From NCBI GenBank assembly GCA_003694905.1, contig RFJM01000108.1:1-6939 (forward strand): 6,939 nt of DNA, written 5' to 3'. Made by a program: the position numbers and the translations under genes. The DNA is from Caldilineae bacterium. GTDB lineage: Bacteria > Chloroflexota > Anaerolineae > J102. Positions 5,671-6,939 of this stretch are shown piece by piece. The notes under the pieces were generated by a model that saw only the letters and a program-made list of their open reading frames with translations, did not search any database and was not told the DNA's origin. Position 1 is the first letter of the stretch. Every line of letters begins with the position of its first letter.

Positions 5671-6537
5671 ATGGACATCGGTCGCTCGGTCAGCTTCGTT
5701 TTCGAGGATGAGACGTGGATAGAAAAGGTCGTCATAGGTGGCCTGATCGGAGTCGCCACCCTGCTACTGAGCTGGACGATCATCGGCGCCATCGCCGGCG
5801 CGGCGCTCATCACGGGATATGCGCTGGAACTGCTACGCAATGTGCGCCGTGACAAACCCCAGCCCTTGCCTGAATGGGACAACTGGGGGGATAAGATCGT
5901 CGAGGGCCTGAGAGTTATGGTCGCCGGACTGATCTGGGCACTGCCGTTGCTCATCGTTGGCATCCCGGTGTTCATCGTCCTGGCCCTGTCTGGCGACTCC
6001 AATTTCGCCGCCGTCCTGGGTCTGTGCTTCAGCTGTCTGTCCGCACTCTACGGCATTTTCCTGGCCCTGGTTTCGCCGGGCATCTACATCCGTCTGGCCG
6101 AGACCCAGAGACTATCGGCCGCCCTGCGCTTCTCCGAAATCGTGAACTTCACGCGCGAGAATCTCTCCGACGTGATCATCGCCGTCATCGTCGTATTGGC
6201 GGTCAGCCTTGTCGCCAGTATCGTCGGTTTTGTGCTGTGTCTCGTGGGCATCTTCTTTACCTCCTTCTGGACCACCCTGGTGCAGAGCCATCTATACGCC
6301 CAGATCGGCCGCCAGACCGCGTTCGAGCCTGCGGCCGACTACGACCTTTCGCCCGACGACGTGATGCCCGGTGTCGGTGAAATCGACGTGGAAGCACAAA
6401 GCGCTGCCGATGAGATCGTTGCCGAGCCGGAAGATGTGAGCGAAGCCGCGGAAGAGGCCGAAGAGGCGGCTGAGGATATCGAGGTCAACCTCAGCGATCT
6501 CGAGGGAGGTACAGACGAGGAAGGGAAACAGGAATGA
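5671..6537 (+). CDS. DUF4013 membrane protein with acidic C-terminal tail
   Basis: This is an integral membrane protein of unknown function, 288 residues. The N-terminus MDIGRSVSFVFEDETWIEKVVIGGL (1-25) and the block GYALELLRNVRRDKPQPLPEWDNWGD (49-74) are typical of DUF4013. Hydrophobic stretches follow near 20-52, 82-107, 112-140, 166-189 and 190-207, giving about five to six membrane helices. Residues 217-288 form a hydrophilic tail with 27 Asp or Glu and a single basic residue (Lys286), including the low-complexity run EAAEEAEEAAED; it is probably disordered and on one side of the membrane. The start is fixed by a perfect AGGAGG, and the gene has its own promoter, so it is probably transcribed alone. 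Nothing in the neighbourhood suggests a partner. Confidence 0.88.
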   Translation: MDIGRSVSFVFEDETWIEKVVIGGLIGVATLLLSWTIIGAIAGAALITGYALELLRNVRRDKPQPLPEWDNWGDKIVEGLRVMVAGLIWALPLLIVGIPVFIVLALSGDSNFAAVLGLCFSCLSALYGIFLALVSPGIYIRLAETQRLSAALRFSEIVNFTRENLSDVIIAVIVVLAVSLVASIVGFVLCLVGIFFTSFWTTLVQSHLYAQIGRQTAFEPAADYDLSPDDVMPGVGEIDVEAQSAADEIVAEPEDVSEAAEEAEEAAEDIEVNLSDLEGGTDEEGKQE

Positions 6538-6796
6538 TCGTTCCCCTGTATCTTTGCCCAATCGGCATACCCAGCTAGGTGTGTCGCATTCGCCGATAGC
6601 CCATACTACAATACCGGTCCCGACCGGATTCCTGTCTCTGGCACGCATCAGTGAAGCCCGAAGACTCCCCCAGACCTGCGAAATGCCACAGTTGGCCTCC
6701 GCCTTTGCGGGGTGTGTTTCAATTTGGGGGCAGCTCGCGGGCAGCGCCCCCCGGACAAAGAGGCGGCCCGGCCCGACCAGACGACTAACCATCGTC

Positions 6797-6881
6797 TCAG
6801 CTTGCCAAGCCGTGCTGCGTGGGCCGGCATCCGGACAGGCTCGAAAGCCTGTCCCACATGCAGCCCGGCCCGAGAAGCTGA
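6797..6881. repeat. Nested palindromic element with a GGACAGGCT hairpin core
   Basis: The core is a perfect 9-bp stem, GGACAGGCT (6833-6841) with AGCCTGTCC (6846-6854), closed by CGAA. Around it pair CAT/ATG (6828-6830 with 6858-6860), GGGCCGG/CCGGCCC (6821-6827 with 6865-6871) and TCAGCTT/AAGCTGA (6797-6803 with 6875-6881), separated by short unpaired stretches. The layout suggests a REP- or MITE-like non-coding element or a structured RNA. No transposase is nearby and there is no terminal T run. Copy number is not visible from this window. Confidence 0.5.
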
Positions 6882-6918
6882 AACCCCGGCCACCTGTCTC
6901 GCCGGCCAACGCCGCGGA

Positions 6919-6938
6919 TGCGGGGGCGCTCCCCCGCA
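6919..6938. repeat. GC-rich perfect hairpin at the window edge
   Basis: TGCGGGGG (6919-6926) and CCCCCGCA (6931-6938) form an 8-bp stem with a CGCT loop. The window ends one base later, so it may be the edge of a longer repeat or a terminator whose T run lies outside. Confidence 0.45.
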
Positions 6939-6939
6939 C

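Larger units (their letters stand above)
6538..6939. other. Non-coding, hairpin-rich right end
   Basis: I find no convincing gene in these 402 bases; a long minus-strand open frame here runs off the edge and reads like GC-rich noise. Several inverted repeats follow one another: CCGGTC/GACCGG (6614-6627), GGGGGC/GCCCCC (6726-6731 with 6746-6751), AGACGA/TCGTCT (6779-6784 with 6792-6797), the nested palindrome at 6797-6881, and a GC-rich hairpin at 6919-6938. No T-rich terminator is obvious after the DUF4013 stop. Confidence 0.55.

Noticed and set aside
6292..6939. Long minus-strand open frame running off the right edge
   Set aside because: It overlaps the end of the DUF4013 gene, has low-complexity GC-rich composition and no recognised domain, and covers several palindromes.
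1..6939. CRISPR arrays, tRNA or rRNA genes, riboswitches, transposases
   Set aside because: I looked for regular repeats, cloverleaf signatures and transposase-like proteins in the gaps and saw none.

Overview
The window reads as a GC-rich bacterial chromosome segment, most likely from the Chloroflexota (Anaerolineae/Caldilineae side). That placement is inference from gene content: a mevalonate kinase in a bacterium, DUF2085 and DUF4013 membrane proteins, very few Shine-Dalgarno sites and large GC-rich palindromes between genes. There are no rRNA or tRNA genes, transposases or CRISPR arrays. Six protein-coding genes are well supported.

Layout. Positions 1-498 hold no convincing complete gene: an unrecognised open frame reaching the left edge, a long imperfect C-rich/G-rich palindrome (about 201-267), and a strong extended -10 promoter directly before the first gene. 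Positions 499-3705 look like one three-gene operon: mevalonate kinase, an inositol-monophosphatase/histidinol-phosphatase family enzyme, and a UbiD-family decarboxylase (the last two are 1 nt apart). A 285-nt gap with a possible weak terminator follows. Peptide deformylase then lies on the minus strand (3991-4545), divergent from a DUF2085 membrane protein (4685-5488). A DUF4013 membrane protein with a long acidic tail (5671-6537) follows from its own promoter. The last 400 bases are non-coding and dense in hairpins, including a nested palindrome at 6797-6881.

How the genes may work together. The most interesting point is the pairing of mevalonate kinase with a UbiD homologue whose motifs look, from memory, more like the archaeal anhydromevalonate phosphate decarboxylase group than ubiquinone/menaquinone UbiD. 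In the archaeal mevalonate pathway, mevalonate 5-phosphate is dehydrated by an aconitase-X-type enzyme, decarboxylated by a UbiD homologue to isopentenyl phosphate, and phosphorylated to IPP. The operon supplies candidates for the first and third of these steps; the dehydratase, isopentenyl phosphate kinase and UbiX are not in the window. This is an inference that needs a phylogeny and a genome search.

Control signals. Three genes (mevalonate kinase, deformylase, DUF4013) are preceded by TGnTATAMT extended -10 boxes without a good -35. The mevalonate kinase box lies so close to the ATG that its mRNA is probably leaderless. Only the DUF4013 gene has a canonical, well-spaced AGGAGG.
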